Positions 35,599 to 44,651 are shown, counted from the stretch's first letter. The stretch: 64,000 nt of DNA from Bradyrhizobium ottawaense (GCF_002278135.3 NZ_CP029425.2:4564001-4628000), one strand, 5' to 3'. The notes: generated by a model from the letters alone, not told the origin. Program-made: numbers and translations.

Positions 35599-36246
35599 AT
35601 GCCTGAAGTTATTTTCACTGGCCCTGCCGGCCGTCTCGAAGGCCGCTATCACCCGGCCAAGCAGAAGAACGCGCCGATCGCGATGATCCTGCATCCGCAT
35701 CCGCAGTTTCACGGCACGATGAATCATCAGATCGTGTACCAGTGCTACTATGCGTTCGCGCATCGCGGCTTCTCGGTGCTGCGCTTCAATTTCCGCGGCG
35801 TCGGCCGCAGCCAGGGCTCATTCGACCATGGTACCGGCGAATTGTCGGATGCCGCCGCAGCCCTCGACTGGGCGCAGACCATCAATCCCGAAGCGCGCGC
35901 CTGCTGGGTCGCCGGCTTCTCCTTCGGCGCCTGGATCGGCATGCAGCTCCTGATGCGCCGCCCCGAGGTCGAGGGCTTCATCTCGATCGCGCCGCCGGCC
36001 AATCTCTACGACTTCTCGTTCCTTGCGCCCTGCCCGTCGTCGGGCCTGATCGTGCATGGCGAGAAGGACGCGGTGGTGCCGCCGAAGGACGTCAACACCC
36101 TGGTCGAGAAGCTGAAGACGCAGAAGGGCATCGTGATCGACCAGCAGGTCATCCCCGGCGCCAACCATTTCTTCGACGCCAAGCTCGAGCCGCTGATGGA
36201 GACCATCACGGCCTATCTCGACATGCGTCTGGCCAACGTGCGCTAA
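35599..36246 (+). CDS. Alpha/beta hydrolase of the dienelactone-hydrolase-like type
   Basis: 215 aa from the ATG at 35599 (MPEVIFTGPAGRLEG), with AAGAGA upstream. The nucleophile elbow is GFSFG with Ser 108, and the oxyanion block ILHPHPQFHGTM is at residues 30-42. The acid and His lie in HGEKDAVVPPKDV and PGANHFFDAKLE. This family is common in alphaproteobacteria, but its substrate is unknown. It converges with the SMR gene, whose stop overlaps its own by 4 nt (36243-36246). Confidence 0.88.
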   Translation: MPEVIFTGPAGRLEGRYHPAKQKNAPIAMILHPHPQFHGTMNHQIVYQCYYAFAHRGFSVLRFNFRGVGRSQGSFDHGTGELSDAAAALDWAQTINPEARACWVAGFSFGAWIGMQLLMRRPEVEGFISIAPPANLYDFSFLAPCPSSGLIVHGEKDAVVPPKDVNTLVEKLKTQKGIVIDQQVIPGANHFFDAKLEPLMETITAYLDMRLANVR

Positions 36247-36572
36247 GCGAGCTTTAGCGCGGCGATCCCCATCAAGACGAGCGCGATGCCCGCAAGCTTC
36301 ATCGCGCTCAAGGTCTCGCCGAACAACACGACGCCCATCACGAAAGTGCCGGCAGCCCCAATGCCGGTCCACACCGAATAGGCGACGCCGACCTCGAGCA
36401 CCTTCAAGGCCCGCCCGAGCAGGACAACGAAGGCCGCGAGCAGCACCACCGAAACGACGCTCCAGCCTAAGCGCGTGTAGCCCTCCGCATATTTCATCGA
36501 GATCGCCCAGCCGACGTCGAGCGCGCCGGCGATCACCAGCATCAGCCAGGCCAGGGATTGCGACATCGGCAT
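36243..36572 (-). CDS. Small multidrug resistance (SMR/SugE-like) transporter with Asp in place of the key Glu
   Basis: 109 aa with four membrane helices. The block ISMKYAEGYTRLGWS after helix 1, the AYSVWTGIGAAGT loop in helix 3 and the ending GIAALKLA place it in the SMR family near SugE/Gdx. The membrane-embedded acidic residue that binds proton and substrate (Glu14 in EmrE, helix 1) is here Asp 19, in IAGALDVGWA (codon GAC). Its start lies 5 nt after the GST stop, so the genes are coupled and probably share a detoxification role. Substrate may be guanidinium or small cations. Confidence 0.87.
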   Translation of the reverse strand: MPMSQSLAWLMLVIAGALDVGWAISMKYAEGYTRLGWSVVSVVLLAAFVVLLGRALKVLEVGVAYSVWTGIGAAGTFVMGVVLFGETLSAMKLAGIALVLMGIAALKLA

Positions 36573-36576
36573 CGTC

Positions 36577-37254
36577 TCAGGCGGCGAGCTTGAGCAGATG
36601 CGCGTCGTGCCGCACCAGGAAGGCGCGCAGCAATTGAGGATAGTCCGCGCCAACCGCGGTTCGTACGCTCGGACGCTTCGCAAGCTGCGCGCGCCACGCC
36701 CGCACCTTCGGAAGATCGGTGAAGATGCCGTGCTCGGTCAGTTCGTCGAACAGATCGAAATAGCGGAAGATCGGCGCGAACACCGCATCGACCAGGCTGA
36801 ACGCATCGCCAGCGAAATAAGGTCCCGCGCCGAGCGCCCCTTCGACACGCGCGAATTTCGCGGCGAGCGCCTGGCGCTTGGTTTCGAAGGTCGCCGGATC
36901 CGTCGTCGTCTCCAGTCCCCAGAGATCGCCGAGGATCGCCGAGCCGAACTCCATCCAGGCGCGATGCTCGGCACGCTTCAGCGCATCCGCCGGATGCAGC
37001 TTGAGGCCCGCTTGCGTCTCCTCGATGTATTCACAGATCACGTTGCTCTCGAACAGCGCGACTTCGCCGCTATCGGTCGTCACCACCAGCACCGGCACCT
37101 TGCCGAGCGGCGAGAGCTTTAGAAACCAGTCGGGCTTGTTGGCGAGATCGATGTCGATCCGCTCGAACGGCACGCCCTTTTCCGTCAGCGCGATCACGGC
37201 GCGCTGCACGTAGGGGCAAAGCTTGTGGCTGATCAGTTTGAGCGAAGCGGTCAT
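36577..37254 (-). CDS. Glutathione S-transferase family protein
   Basis: 225 aa from ATG 37254; a TTG two codons earlier is possible. The thioredoxin-like N-domain has a Cys at residue 13 in KLCPYVQRA, as in omega/beta-type GSTs and Cys-dependent transferases, and the cis-Pro region GKVPVLV. The helical C-domain follows (about 90-220). It likely conjugates or reduces with glutathione. It is translationally close to an SMR exporter and preceded by a promoter packed with palindromes, indicating inducible expression. Confidence 0.92.
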   Translation of the reverse strand: MTASLKLISHKLCPYVQRAVIALTEKGVPFERIDIDLANKPDWFLKLSPLGKVPVLVVTTDSGEVALFESNVICEYIEETQAGLKLHPADALKRAEHRAWMEFGSAILGDLWGLETTTDPATFETKRQALAAKFARVEGALGAGPYFAGDAFSLVDAVFAPIFRYFDLFDELTEHGIFTDLPKVRAWRAQLAKRPSVRTAVGADYPQLLRAFLVRHDAHLLKLAA

Positions 37255-37275
37255 GGCCAAGATCCCGGCGTTTCA

Positions 37276-37335
37276 ATGCAGCTGCACCCATATAGATGCA
37301 CTTGCATGCAACTGTCAAGATCAATGCAATTGCAT
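37276..37335 (-). promoter_or_regulatory. Promoter of the GST-SMR unit with three palindromic operators
   Basis: On the minus strand the -35 TTGACA (37318-37313, within CTTGACA) and the -10 CTATAT (37295-37290) are 17 nt apart, a near-perfect rhizobial sigma-70 promoter. Three copies of ATGCA-NN-TGCAY lie on it: 37324-37335 just upstream of -35, 37296-37307 in the spacer and 37276-37287 over the predicted start site. Two are perfect 12-bp palindromes and one has a single change. The layout is that of a repressor-controlled promoter; the repressor is not in the window's neighbourhood. Confidence 0.75.
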
Positions 37336-37351
37336 TAATTTGGCGCCGGCC

Positions 37352-37381
37352 GATCACCCTGCCGTTATCGGCATCGGCACG
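37352..37381. repeat. Left direct repeat: degenerate copy of the anmK 3' end
   Basis: This 30-nt stretch (GATCACCCTGCCGTTATCGG onward) matches 38093-38123 inside the end of anmK with three differences. Read on the minus strand it encodes VPMPITAG, a remnant of the AnmK C-terminus VPMPMTGG. The two copies are 741 bp apart in the same orientation. Confidence 0.7.
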
Positions 37382-38092
37382 CGTCGGGCAAAACACCCAA
37401 AACCCGTCAATCCCCGTCCGCAAAAATATTCCACTTTCCCGAATTTCGGATTTATGGCATACACACGCCATCCCGGCCCTGCCAGAGGGGCGCTTCGCGA
37501 TCGTCACGAGATGCGGGCCGGGGTGCGGTGGACGCGGTAGCGCCGGCGCGATGTGCGTGAGGACAGGGCGGGCGACCGTGAGTCCCGGCACAACGCGCAT
37601 ACGACACGGCGCGGTCACAGCGGTTTGGTCGATGCTCTGGGGCGGGCACACGCAAGCCCCGGATGTTGAGACCAAGCCGTCCGCGGACGGAGAAGTCGTG
37701 TGGTCCCGACGCCCGGGGTTCTGGCGTCAAGGCTTGCGGTGATGCGGCGGCCCGACCGGGCACGTGCATCAGCCATCCGCAAGGCGACGGGGGCAATAGT
37801 GCAACGCTCCCCGAGGAGAGCACGAAGGACACCGTTAAAACCATCCGCGCAGGGAAGGCCGGGCGACCGGCACACCTGTGGTCCACCCCGTGTGCGTTCT
37901 AATCGCCCACGGACCTGCGGGTGCCGCCGGCGCCCGGCCTTCCCTGCGCCCTTTGGTCTTCAAGGAGCGCGAACGACAGCAAGGCTCGGGCGAAACCTGC
38001 CGCGAGAGTACGAAGGCGTGTCTGCAATCTTGAAAGCCGATTGGAAGGGCGAGGCAGTGCCCCAATTCGGGAAGCCGCCCTCAGGGCCGCGC
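37382..38092. mobile_element. Non-coding structured element, probably inserted
   Basis: About 710 bp without a credible gene, bounded by direct repeats derived from anmK. It starts CGTCGGGCAAAACACCC. The inner part is rich in palindromes (CCGTCCGCGGACGG at 37678-37691, GCAAGCC/GGCTTGC around it) and includes a perfect 19-bp inverted repeat at 37847-37949. I have a general recollection of very similar sequence recurring in Bradyrhizobium genomes, usually mis-annotated as small hypothetical ORFs; I cannot verify it here. It carries no transposase, so if mobile it is non-autonomous. Confidence 0.5.
37847..37949. other. Long hairpin inside the structured element
   Basis: The 19-nt arms 37847-37865 (starting GCGCAGGGAAGG) and 37931-37949 (ending CCTTCCCTGCGC) are perfectly complementary. 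The 65-nt loop contains a second stem, GCACAC (37870-37875) / GTGTGC (37890-37895). As RNA this would be a very stable structure on either strand; as DNA it is a cruciform. Confidence 0.6.
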
Positions 38093-39184
38093 GATCACCC
38101 CGCCCGTCATCGGCATCGGCACGCCCGTGGTGGCCGGATAGGACAGCGGCAGGCCCTTCAGCCCACGCGCGGCGAGGAAGCCGAAGGCCTGGGCTTCGAT
38201 GGCGTCGGAGGCCCAGCCGAGCGTCTCGGCGGCCTCGACGGTCGCCGATCCCACCCGCTCCCGCAGCATCCGCAGCATGGTGAGATTGCGGGCGCCGCCG
38301 CCGCAGACGATCCAGCTCCGCGGCCGACGCGGCAGCAACGGGATGATGCGGGCGATCGCCGCCGCGGTGAAGGCGGTCAGCGTCGCCGCGCCATCGGCCG
38401 GGGCGACATCGCCGAGCTTGAGCGCGGCGAAATCGTTGCGGTCGAGCGATTTCGGCGGAGGCAACGCAAAAAACGGCAGCTCGAGCGCACGCGCGATCCA
38501 GGCCTCATCGACCTTCCCGAGCGCTGCGAACTTTCCTTCCGCATCGAACGCCTGGTTCATGGTGCGGTACATGAAATCGTCCAGCAGCGCGTTGCCGGGG
38601 CCGGTGTCGCAGGCGATCAGCGTGTCGTTGCCGTCGATATAGGTGATGTTGGAGACGCCGCCGATATTGACCACGACGATCGGCCCCTCGCGATCCAGCG
38701 AGTTGGCGAGCGCGCGGTGGTAGACGGGTACGAAGGGCGCCCCCTGCCCGCCGGCCTCGACGTCGGCGGCGCGGAAATCATGCATCACGGGGATATGGAT
38801 CGCTCTCGCCAGCGCCGGCGCGTCGCCGATCTGCACCGTCAGCCGTCTCTCGGGGCGGTGCAGCACGGTCTGGCCGTGGAAGCCGACGATGTCGATGTCC
38901 TCGGGCTTCATGCGGTTCTGGGCAAAGAAGGCGGCAACCGCCTCGGCATGGGCCCGTGTCACCGCGCGCTCGGCCTCGGCCAGGATGCCTGGCCGGGCGT
39001 CACGTTGCAGCAGGTGCACAGCCTCGGAGAGCGCCTGGCGCAGCAGATTGCGCTCCGCAGGGCTATAGGCCCGGTAGCCGGACGGCCCGAATGCCTTCAC
39101 CTGTTTTCCATCGGTTTCGATCAGCGCGACATCCACCCCGTCCAGCGAGGTGCCGCTCATCAAACCGAGTGCCGTCAACATCAT
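38081..39184 (-). CDS. anmK: Anhydro-N-acetylmuramic acid kinase
   Basis: 367 aa. It phosphorylates and hydrolyses 1,6-anhydroMurNAc from peptidoglycan turnover to MurNAc-6-phosphate. The phosphate-binding start MSGTSLDGVDVALIETDG, the VVNIGGVSNITYI block and the catalytic Asp region ACDTGPGNALLDDFM are present. It is divergent from tyrS, a gene order common in alphaproteobacteria. Its last codons lie in the right-hand direct repeat of the neighbouring element. Confidence 0.96.
   Translation of the reverse strand: MMLTALGLMSGTSLDGVDVALIETDGKQVKAFGPSGYRAYSPAERNLLRQALSEAVHLLQRDARPGILAEAERAVTRAHAEAVAAFFAQNRMKPEDIDIVGFHGQTVLHRPERRLTVQIGDAPALARAIHIPVMHDFRAADVEAGGQGAPFVPVYHRALANSLDREGPIVVVNIGGVSNITYIDGNDTLIACDTGPGNALLDDFMYRTMNQAFDAEGKFAALGKVDEAWIARALELPFFALPPPKSLDRNDFAALKLGDVAPADGAATLTAFTAAAIARIIPLLPRRPRSWIVCGGGARNLTMLRMLRERVGSATVEAAETLGWASDAIEAQAFGFLAARGLKGLPLSYPATTGVPMPMTGGVIARP
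38093..38123. repeat. Right direct repeat within the anmK 3' end
   Basis: Intact copy, encoding the AnmK C-terminal VPMPMTGGVI, matched by the degenerate copy at 37352-37381. Conservation of the gene while a duplicate lies on the far side of the element is what integration into a gene end would leave. Confidence 0.65.
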
Positions 39185-39349
39185 GGATCAGCGTCCTCAA
39201 GAGACCCCCTCCGGCATGCCGATCTTGTGCCAGAGGGACACATCTTATAATGCCACAGGCCAAAGTGGCGGGCAGCAATCGAGTTCCCACGGAAGACCCT
39301 TAAATTGCGCCCAAAACAGTAAACCAAGAATTGTCAGGCACGCCGACAG

Positions 39350-40603
39350 ATGACTGCATTTAAATCGGATTTCCTCAACACCCTGCAGGAACGTGGATTC
39401 ATTCACCAGTGCTCCGATTTCGAGGGGCTGGACGCGCTCGCCGCCAAGGGCGAGGCGACCGCCTATGTCGGCTACGATTGCACCGCCCGCTCGCTGCATA
39501 TCGGCAATTACCTCACCATGATGATGCTGCACTGGCTGCAGCAGTCCGGCAACAAGCCGATCACGCTGATGGGCGGCGGCACCACCATGGTGGGCGATCC
39601 CTCCGGCAAGGACGAGACGCGCGCGATGCGCACCGTCGCCGAGATCGAGGCCAACAAGGAATCGATCCGCGGCGTGTTCGCGAAAGTGCTGCGCTACGGC
39701 AGCGGCGCGAGCGACGCCATCATGCTCGACAATGCGGAGTGGCTGACCAAGCTGAACTGGATCGAGATGCTGCGCGACGTCGGGCGGCACTTCTCGGTCA
39801 ACCGCATGCTGACCATGGACTCCGTGCGGCTGCGCCTCGAGCGCGAGCAGGAGATGAGCTTCATCGAGTTCAACTACATGGTCTGCCAGGCTTACGACTT
39901 CGTCGAGCTCGCCAAGCGCACCGGCTGCAAATTGCAGATGGGCGGCTCGGACCAGTGGGGCAACATCATCATGGGCGTCGATCTCGGCCGCCGCATGGGC
40001 ACCCATCAGCTGTTCGCACTGACGACACCGCTGTTGACGACGGCGTCCGGCGCCAAGATGGGCAAGACGGCGCAAGGCGCGGTCTGGCTCAACGCCGACG
40101 CGTTCTCGCCCTATGATTTCTGGCAGTACTGGCGCAACACGGAAGATGCCGACGTCGGCAAATTCCTGAAGCTGTTCACGACGCTGCCGATGGCTGAGAT
40201 CAGGAAGCTCGAGGCGCTCGGCGGCTCGGAGATCAACGAGGCCAAGAAGGTGCTCGCCACTGAAGCGACCGCGCTGCTGCACGGCCGCGAGGCCGCGAAC
40301 GAGGCGGCGGAGACCGCGCGCCGCACCTTCGAGGAAGGCGCGCTGGCCGAAACCCTGCCGACGGTGCAAATTCCGCAGGGTGAGATCGACGCCGGCCTCG
40401 GCGTGCTCAACGCCTTCGTCAAGGCGGGCCTCGTTGCATCCAACGGCGAAGCCCGGCGCCAGATCAAGGGCGGCGGCCTTCGCGTCAACGACGAGCCGGT
40501 CACTGACGAAAAGATGGCACTGTCGGCAAACAATCTGACGCCCGAGGGCGTGATCAAGCTGTCCTTCGGCAAGAAGAAGCACGTCCTCCTTAAGCCTGCA
40601 TAG
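39350..40603 (+). CDS. tyrS: Tyrosyl-tRNA synthetase
   Basis: 417 aa. Class I synthetase: the HIGH-like motif is [15 protein letters not shown] near residue 45, and the KMSKS-like loop is [13 protein letters not shown] near 228. The C-terminal S4 RNA-binding domain is at about 350-410 ([21 protein letters not shown]). It charges tRNA-Tyr. The ATG follows a 165-bp divergent region shared with anmK. Confidence 0.97.
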   Translation: MTAFKSDFLNTLQERGFIHQCSDFEGLDALAAKGEATAYVGYDCTARSLHIGNYLTMMMLHWLQQSGNKPITLMGGGTTMVGDPSGKDETRAMRTVAEIEANKESIRGVFAKVLRYGSGASDAIMLDNAEWLTKLNWIEMLRDVGRHFSVNRMLTMDSVRLRLEREQEMSFIEFNYMVCQAYDFVELAKRTGCKLQMGGSDQWGNIIMGVDLGRRMGTHQLFALTTPLLTTASGAKMGKTAQGAVWLNADAFSPYDFWQYWRNTEDADVGKFLKLFTTLPMAEIRKLEALGGSEINEAKKVLATEATALLHGREAANEAAETARRTFEEGALAETLPTVQIPQGEIDAGLGVLNAFVKAGLVASNGEARRQIKGGGLRVNDEPVTDEKMALSANNLTPEGVIKLSFGKKKHVLLKPA

Positions 40604-40660
40604 GCGTATGAGCTTTTCGCTGCTTGTCAGGGCGCACGGATGCGCGCTCCCTGACGGGCA

Positions 40661-41908
40661 ATGGATCAGAACACGCCCAGGGAGAACGTCGCGAGCGATC
40701 AGCGGGACGCTGTTCGCACCGCGCTCGTCGTGCTCGCTCTGTGCTTCACGCTGGCCGTGCTCGGCCGCGGGCTCGGCGACAGCTTTACGGTGTTCCTGAA
40801 ACCGATTTCGGAAAGTTTTGGCTGGGACCGCGCGCAGATCGTCTCGGTCTATTCACTGACCTGGCTCGCGAGCGGTCTCACCGCGCCCTTCGTCGGACGC
40901 CTGTTCGACCATTCCGGACCACGCATCGTCTATGCGCTCGGGCTGTTGCTGCTGGGCGCGGCGTTCCTGGTCGCAGCCCACGCGCAACATCTCTGGCAAT
41001 TCCAACTCTCGATCGGCCTCTGCGTCGGCATCGGCGTTGCCTTCATCGGCATCGTGCCGAACTCGATCCTGCTCGGCCGCTGGTTCGGCCCTCGTCTGCC
41101 GACGGCAATGTCGGTGGTGTATTCAGCGATGGGCGGCGGCGTGCTGGCGCTGTTGCCGGCTTCGCAGCTCCTGATCGATCACATCGGCTGGCGCGACACC
41201 TACCAGCTATTCGGTTTTACGGCACTGGGCCTGTTGCTCCCGCTGATGCTGCTGCCGTGGCGGCTGTTCGCCGCGGGCTCGCCGCATGTCGTGAAGAGGA
41301 CCGACCCTGATTTCGTCGACAATGGCTGGACCCTGCTCCGTGCCATGCGCCATCACGCCTTCTGGGCGCTGTTCTGGACCTTTTTCTTCACTGCCGTCGG
41401 CATGTACTCAATCGCCGCACAGATCGTGGCCTATCTGATCGACGCCGGCTTTCCGCCGCTGCAGGCTGCGACCGCCTGGGGTTTCTCCGGCGTCGTGCTT
41501 GTGTTCGGCATGCTCGGCGTCTCCGCGCTCGACGGCCTGATCGGGCGCCGGCCGTCGGTGCTGCTGAGCTACGCGATCTCGATCCTCGGCATCGTCCTGC
41601 TCTGGCTGTTGCAGTATTCTCCGAACATCCTGCTGCTCACCGGTTTCGTCGTCTGCTTCGGCAGCATGATGGGCTCGCGCGGCCCGCTGATCAGCGCCAC
41701 GGCGATGAGGATTTTCCAGGGCAAGCGGGTCGGCACCATCTACGGCACCATCTCGATCGGCAGTGGCCTCGGCTCGGCGTTCGGCTCCTGGAGCGGCGGC
41801 CTGATCCATGACGCGACCCACGGGTACAACGCGCTGCTTGCGTTCGCACTTGCGAGCGTGGTGCTCGGGATGATCCCGTTCCTGATCGTGCCCGCCTTGC
41901 GGCGGTAG
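40661..41908 (+). CDS. Major facilitator superfamily transporter
   Basis: 415 aa with about 12 predicted membrane helices. Motif A-like sequence after helix 2 reads APFVGRLFDHSGPRIV, and a second copy in the C-half is DGLIGRRPSVLLS. It belongs to the MFS group related to monocarboxylate/oxalate-formate (OFA-like) carriers. Substrate unknown. It begins 57 nt after tyrS on the same strand. Confidence 0.9.
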   Translation: MDQNTPRENVASDQRDAVRTALVVLALCFTLAVLGRGLGDSFTVFLKPISESFGWDRAQIVSVYSLTWLASGLTAPFVGRLFDHSGPRIVYALGLLLLGAAFLVAAHAQHLWQFQLSIGLCVGIGVAFIGIVPNSILLGRWFGPRLPTAMSVVYSAMGGGVLALLPASQLLIDHIGWRDTYQLFGFTALGLLLPLMLLPWRLFAAGSPHVVKRTDPDFVDNGWTLLRAMRHHAFWALFWTFFFTAVGMYSIAAQIVAYLIDAGFPPLQAATAWGFSGVVLVFGMLGVSALDGLIGRRPSVLLSYAISILGIVLLWLLQYSPNILLLTGFVVCFGSMMGSRGPLISATAMRIFQGKRVGTIYGTISIGSGLGSAFGSWSGGLIHDATHGYNALLAFALASVVLGMIPFLIVPALRR

Positions 41909-42026
41909 GTGTCCTGGAGGTAACTTGCGCGCATCCGCGTCACCGGGAAATTACGGATGGGCGCGACGCGGAATACGCGCGAAAGCTGCGGTCGTACGCG
42001 GCTGAAATCCTGGCCTGCGGTGTTTT

Positions 42027-42052
42027 GTCCGACATGACGAAAATGTCAGGAC
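42027..42052. promoter_or_regulatory. Imperfect palindrome upstream of the DoxX gene
   Basis: GTCCGACAT (42027-42035) pairs with ATGTCAGGAC (42043-42052) apart from one extra base, around a 7-bp centre, about 77 bp upstream of the DoxX start. This is an operator-like dyad of unknown regulator. Confidence 0.4.
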
Positions 42053-42128
42053 GAATCGAGTGCGCACGGCTTGCAGGGCGAAACCGAATGCGGTCCAAGT
42101 CGCAGCATTGGATGGAGGGCACAAACCA

Positions 42129-42566
42129 ATGAACTTTCCGTATCTCACTCGCTTTCAACCGGTTCTCTTGAGCCTGTTTCGCTTCGTCACCGGATTGCTG
42201 CTGTTCCAGTACGGCATCGCAAAGATCTTCAAGTTTCCGGTGCTCCCCTACTTCGCCAACATCCCGCCGCTGATCTGGACGGCAGGTGCGCTCGAACTCG
42301 TGCTCGGCGCGCTTCTGATGCTCGGCCTGTTCACCCGCCTCACCGCTTTCATTCTCTCGGGCGAAATGGCCTTCGCTTACTTCATGGGCCACATGCTCAA
42401 AGGCGAAACGCCGGTGCTCTTGCCGCTGCTCAATGGCGGCACCGCAGCAATCCTGTTCTGCTTCGCCTGCCTCTACCTCGCGGCCGCCGGCGGCGGTTCG
42501 GTCAGCGTAGATGCGCTGATGGGCAAGGAGAGTGACGCGGCGGGCGATGCCTACGCACGGCGCTGA
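42129..42566 (+). CDS. DoxX-family membrane protein
   Basis: 145 aa with four hydrophobic segments typical of DoxX/SURF4-like proteins (LSLFRFVTGLLLFQYGIAK at the start, GALELVLGALLMLGLFTRL in the middle). Family members are membrane proteins of unclear function, some linked to redox stress. The ATG at 42129 has GGAGG 10 nt upstream; the longer frame upstream crosses the palindrome and is rejected. Confidence 0.9.
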   Translation: MNFPYLTRFQPVLLSLFRFVTGLLLFQYGIAKIFKFPVLPYFANIPPLIWTAGALELVLGALLMLGLFTRLTAFILSGEMAFAYFMGHMLKGETPVLLPLLNGGTAAILFCFACLYLAAAGGGSVSVDALMGKESDAAGDAYARR

Positions 42567-42592
42567 GGCGCTCGCAAATTAACCTGAACGCA

Positions 42593-42624
42593 AGTCGGCA
42601 CCGGCGGATCTGCCGGTGCCGACT
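42593..42624. terminator. Perfect 13-bp hairpin between convergent DoxX and a micro-ORF
   Basis: Arms AGTCGGCACCGGC (42593-42605) and GCCGGTGCCGACT (42612-42624) with a GGATCT loop. There is no long T run, but its position at the ends of both convergent frames suggests shared transcription termination. Confidence 0.75.
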
Positions 42625-42710
42625 CAGCGCGCGCCCAGCACGTTCCAGATCAGGACGAGGGCGGCCACGAGCAGCACGGCCATGACGATGCGGTGAACGA
42701 ATCGGTTCAT
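42624..42710 (-). CDS. Micro-protein with a single membrane helix (28 aa)
   Basis: The ORF begins MNRFVHRI and runs through a hydrophobic helix ([18 protein letters not shown]) to AR and stop. Positive residues at the start suggest an N-in orientation. Its stop abuts the 13-bp hairpin above, consistent with a real transcription unit. GGAGCGGCA precedes the ATG. It is too short to assign a family. Confidence 0.5.
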   Translation of the reverse strand: MNRFVHRIVMAVLLVAALVLIWNVLGAR

Positions 42711-42929
42711 TGCCGCTCCGGCCGGGCTCGGTCACCACCACATTCCGACATCATCTGTCTCGGCGACCTGACGCGCCACGCACTGGCGAAGCGCGTTTCC
42801 GCCTGCATGCGTGCGCATCCGGCTGCGGACGCTGCGCGCGCGGCAGCACGTCGCACGCGTCCATTCATGATTGGTAAGAACTTCATGCTACCGACGCGAG
42901 CAATAACAACCATTTTTTTCGAGGCTGCG

Positions 42930-44624
42930 ATGAAGCTGATGAGTCATCTCAAGATCCGGACCAAGCTCGCCAGCATGGTCTGTCTTTCAGCTCTCACAGT
43001 CACAGCCATCATCGGCGTATCGTCCGTCCTCAGCAAGAGCCGCATGATGGAGGACCGCGTCCAGCAGATGCGGACTGCGGTAGAGCTGCTCTACAACTAC
43101 GCGCAATCTCTTCAGGAAGAGGTTACCGCCGGCAAGCTGACGTCGGCCGACGCCAAAGCCCAGTTCCACCAGCGTGGCCGCCGCATGAACTTCAACGGCA
43201 ACCAGGGCTACCCCGTCGTCTACAACCCCGACACCTCCATCCTGGTGAACGGCGCCAATCAGCAGCTGGAAGGCAAGATCACCGGAGCCAAAGACTCCAA
43301 CGGCGTCCTGATCGCCGACGCCATCATCAAGGCTGGCGGCGAGACCGCGCAGGGCGGAGTGACCTCCTATCTCTACCCCCGCCCCGGCCAGACCGAGCCC
43401 GTGCGCAAGACCGTCTTCGCGCGCAAATTCGCGCCCTGGAACGCGACCATCAGCTACGGCCTCTATGTCGACGACATCGACGCCGACGTGCGCGCCCTGA
43501 CGCTGGAGCTCGGCGCGATCGGCGTCGGCCTGATGCTGCTGATGGCGACGCTGTCCTGGCTGATCGCTCGCGACGTGCTCGGCGCGCTCGACCGCCAGAA
43601 GAACCGCATGCAGGAGATTTCGGAAGGCGCCATCGATAACCCGGTCGAGGAGACCGACCGCGGCGACGAGATCGGCCGCATGGCCGAGACACTCGAAGTG
43701 CTCAGGCAGACCGCGCTGACGGCGCGGAACCTGGAAGCCGAGCAGGTCGCCGCCAAGACCCGCAGCGAGCAGGAGAAGCGCGACGCCCTGATCGCCCTCG
43801 CCGATCGCTTCGATGCCTCCGTCGGTCAGCTCGTCGGCCTGATGGCCTCCGGCTCCGGCGAGCTCGAGACCACCGCGAAATCGATGTCATCCACGGCTGA
43901 GGGCACCAACCGCCGCGCCGCCGTGGTCGGCACGGCCGCCACCGAGGCCAGCCAGCGCGTCCAGACCGTCGCGGCCGCCGCCGAAGAGCTCTCCTCCTCC
44001 ATCACCGAGATCAGCCGCCAGGTCGCCCAGTCCGCCGAAGTCACGGGTCGCGCCGTGGACAGCGCCCGCCGCACCGACACCATCGTGCGCGCGCTCTCGG
44101 ACGGTGCCCAGCAGATCGAGCATGTCGCCGAGTTGATCTCCAGCATCGCGGCGCAGACCAACTTGCTCGCTCTCAACGCCACCATCGAGGCCGCGCGCGC
44201 CGGTGAAGCCGGCCGCGGCTTTGCCGTGGTCGCCTCCGAGGTGAAGTCGCTGGCGAGCCAGACTGCCGAAGCCACCCGCGAGATCGGCGACAAGATCGCG
44301 CAGATCCAGGGCGCGACCAAGGAGGCCGTGGACGCCATCGGCGGCATCACCGCCACCATCGAGGAGGTCAGCCGCATCGCCACCTCGATCGGCGCCGCCA
44401 TCGAGGAGCAAGGCGCCGCCACCGCCGAGATCGCCCGCAGCGTCTCGCAGACCGCGGAAGCCACCAAGGAAGTCACCACCAATATCGGCGGCGTCTCTAC
44501 CGCCGCGAACGAGACCGGCAATGCCGCCGGCATGGTGCTCGCCGCCGCCTCGAACCTCTCCAAGCAGGCCGAGCAGCTCTCCGGCGAAGTCGGGACATTC
44601 CTCGCAGGCGTGCGCGCGGCTTAG
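42930..44624 (+). CDS. Methyl-accepting chemotaxis protein
   Basis: 564 aa from the ATG at 42930 ([14 protein letters not shown]); the frame continues upstream without a signal. Topology: membrane segment about 15-35, periplasmic sensor with single-Cache features about 40-190 ([20 protein letters not shown]), membrane segment about 193-214, HAMP, then the long MCP coiled coil. The signalling tip is near residue 420 ([20 protein letters not shown]), where CheA and CheW bind. No C-terminal CheR-docking pentapeptide is seen. The ligand is unknown; single-Cache sensors often bind small organic acids. Confidence 0.93.
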   Translation: MKLMSHLKIRTKLASMVCLSALTVTAIIGVSSVLSKSRMMEDRVQQMRTAVELLYNYAQSLQEEVTAGKLTSADAKAQFHQRGRRMNFNGNQGYPVVYNPDTSILVNGANQQLEGKITGAKDSNGVLIADAIIKAGGETAQGGVTSYLYPRPGQTEPVRKTVFARKFAPWNATISYGLYVDDIDADVRALTLELGAIGVGLMLLMATLSWLIARDVLGALDRQKNRMQEISEGAIDNPVEETDRGDEIGRMAETLEVLRQTALTARNLEAEQVAAKTRSEQEKRDALIALADRFDASVGQLVGLMASGSGELETTAKSMSSTAEGTNRRAAVVGTAATEASQRVQTVAAAAEELSSSITEISRQVAQSAEVTGRAVDSARRTDTIVRALSDGAQQIEHVAELISSIAAQTNLLALNATIEAARAGEAGRGFAVVASEVKSLASQTAEATREIGDKIAQIQGATKEAVDAIGGITATIEEVSRIATSIGAAIEEQGAATAEIARSVSQTAEATKEVTTNIGGVSTAANETGNAAGMVLAAASNLSKQAEQLSGEVGTFLAGVRAA

Positions 44625-44651
44625 GCGGCCGACAACACTCCAAGCGATCTC

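Noticed and set aside
37700..39250. A 516-codon plus-strand frame covering the structured element and the antisense of anmK
   Set aside because: It runs across the non-coding element and antisense through anmK, with no protein-like composition; anmK is the real gene.
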